Part shown: in pieces, positions 15,152 to 15,216 of the stretch | Layout: every line of letters starts with the position of its first letter | How positions within the stretch are numbered: position 1 is the first letter of the stretch | Assembly (NCBI GenBank): GCA_030608745.1 | Contig: JAUWDQ010000033.1 | Location: forward strand, 1-15,216 | DNA: 15,216 nt | Direction of reading: 5' to 3' | Source of the DNA: Pseudomonadota bacterium | GTDB taxonomy: Bacteria; Desulfobacterota; BSN033; WVXP01; G020346125 | Notes under the pieces: generated by a model | The model's database searches: none | What the model was told of the DNA's origin: nothing | Seen by the model: the letters and a program-made list of their open reading frames with translations, nothing else | Made by a program: the position numbers and the translations under genes

Positions 15152-15216
15152 CCGTTCTCTCTCCATGAAATCATTCGGAATCTTCGCATAAGATGTGGAC
15201 GAAATCAACCGAAAAA

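Noticed and set aside
14397..15191. Plus-strand frame opposite the CinA-like gene
   Set aside because: It is Ser/Pro/Val-rich shadow sequence. The minus-strand frame has clear family motifs and a Shine-Dalgarno.

Overview
The window is a densely packed stretch of a bacterial chromosome with moderate G+C (a little over half by eye). It carries eleven complete protein genes and one gene cut by the left edge. Ten complete genes are on the plus strand; the last, at the right edge, is convergent. The gene families point to a Gram-negative anaerobe of the Deltaproteobacteria/Desulfobacterota-Nitrospirota type: an alpha-type glutamine synthetase, a PurF with four Fe-S cysteines, a short QueG-like double-cluster ferredoxin protein, a periplasmic DUF3108 protein beside a lipoprotein metallopeptidase, a zinc-finger-less ClpX relative and a LonC-like protease. 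This placement is inferred from family distribution; the window has no rRNA or other decisive marker. I see no tRNA, rRNA, CRISPR array, insertion sequence, phage gene or other sign of recent transfer, and no stretch over 300 bases lacks a gene.

Layout. (1) Positions 1-951 hold the C-terminal part of glnA. (2) A 132-base gap holds a perfect extended -10 box and then a likely operon, hisF - purF - queG-like - mnmG - DUF3108 protein - lipoprotein metallopeptidase (1084-7900). Genes in it are separated by 1 to 88 bases. (3) A consensus sigma-70 promoter (TTGAAA, 17 bases, TATAAT), with overlapping inverted repeats on its -35 box, drives a ClpX-like AAA+ unfoldase whose end overlaps a class B J-domain chaperone by 11 bases (8018-10775). 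(4) A 239-base gap with a second promoter and a leader hairpin precedes a LonC-like protease and rsmE (11015-14242). (5) A convergent gap with inverted repeats separates rsmE from a stand-alone CinA N-terminal-domain protein on the minus strand (14366-15151).

Functional links. GlnA makes glutamine. PurF consumes it directly, and HisF uses ammonia taken from it by HisH. HisF also releases AICAR, a purine intermediate. MnmG modifies the tRNA wobble uridine and RsmE methylates 16S rRNA; if the QueG-like protein really acts on queuosine there would be a second wobble-modification gene. The middle and right of the window form a protein quality-control block: ClpX-like unfoldase, J-protein, Lon-like protease.

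The most unusual content is in that block. The ClpX-like protein keeps the ClpP-docking IGF loop but lacks the zinc-binding domain and has its C-terminal small domain duplicated. The Lon-like protein keeps the Ser-Lys dyad but has altered Walker A and B motifs. The rest is conserved housekeeping, and I see no clear evidence of a wholly new system.
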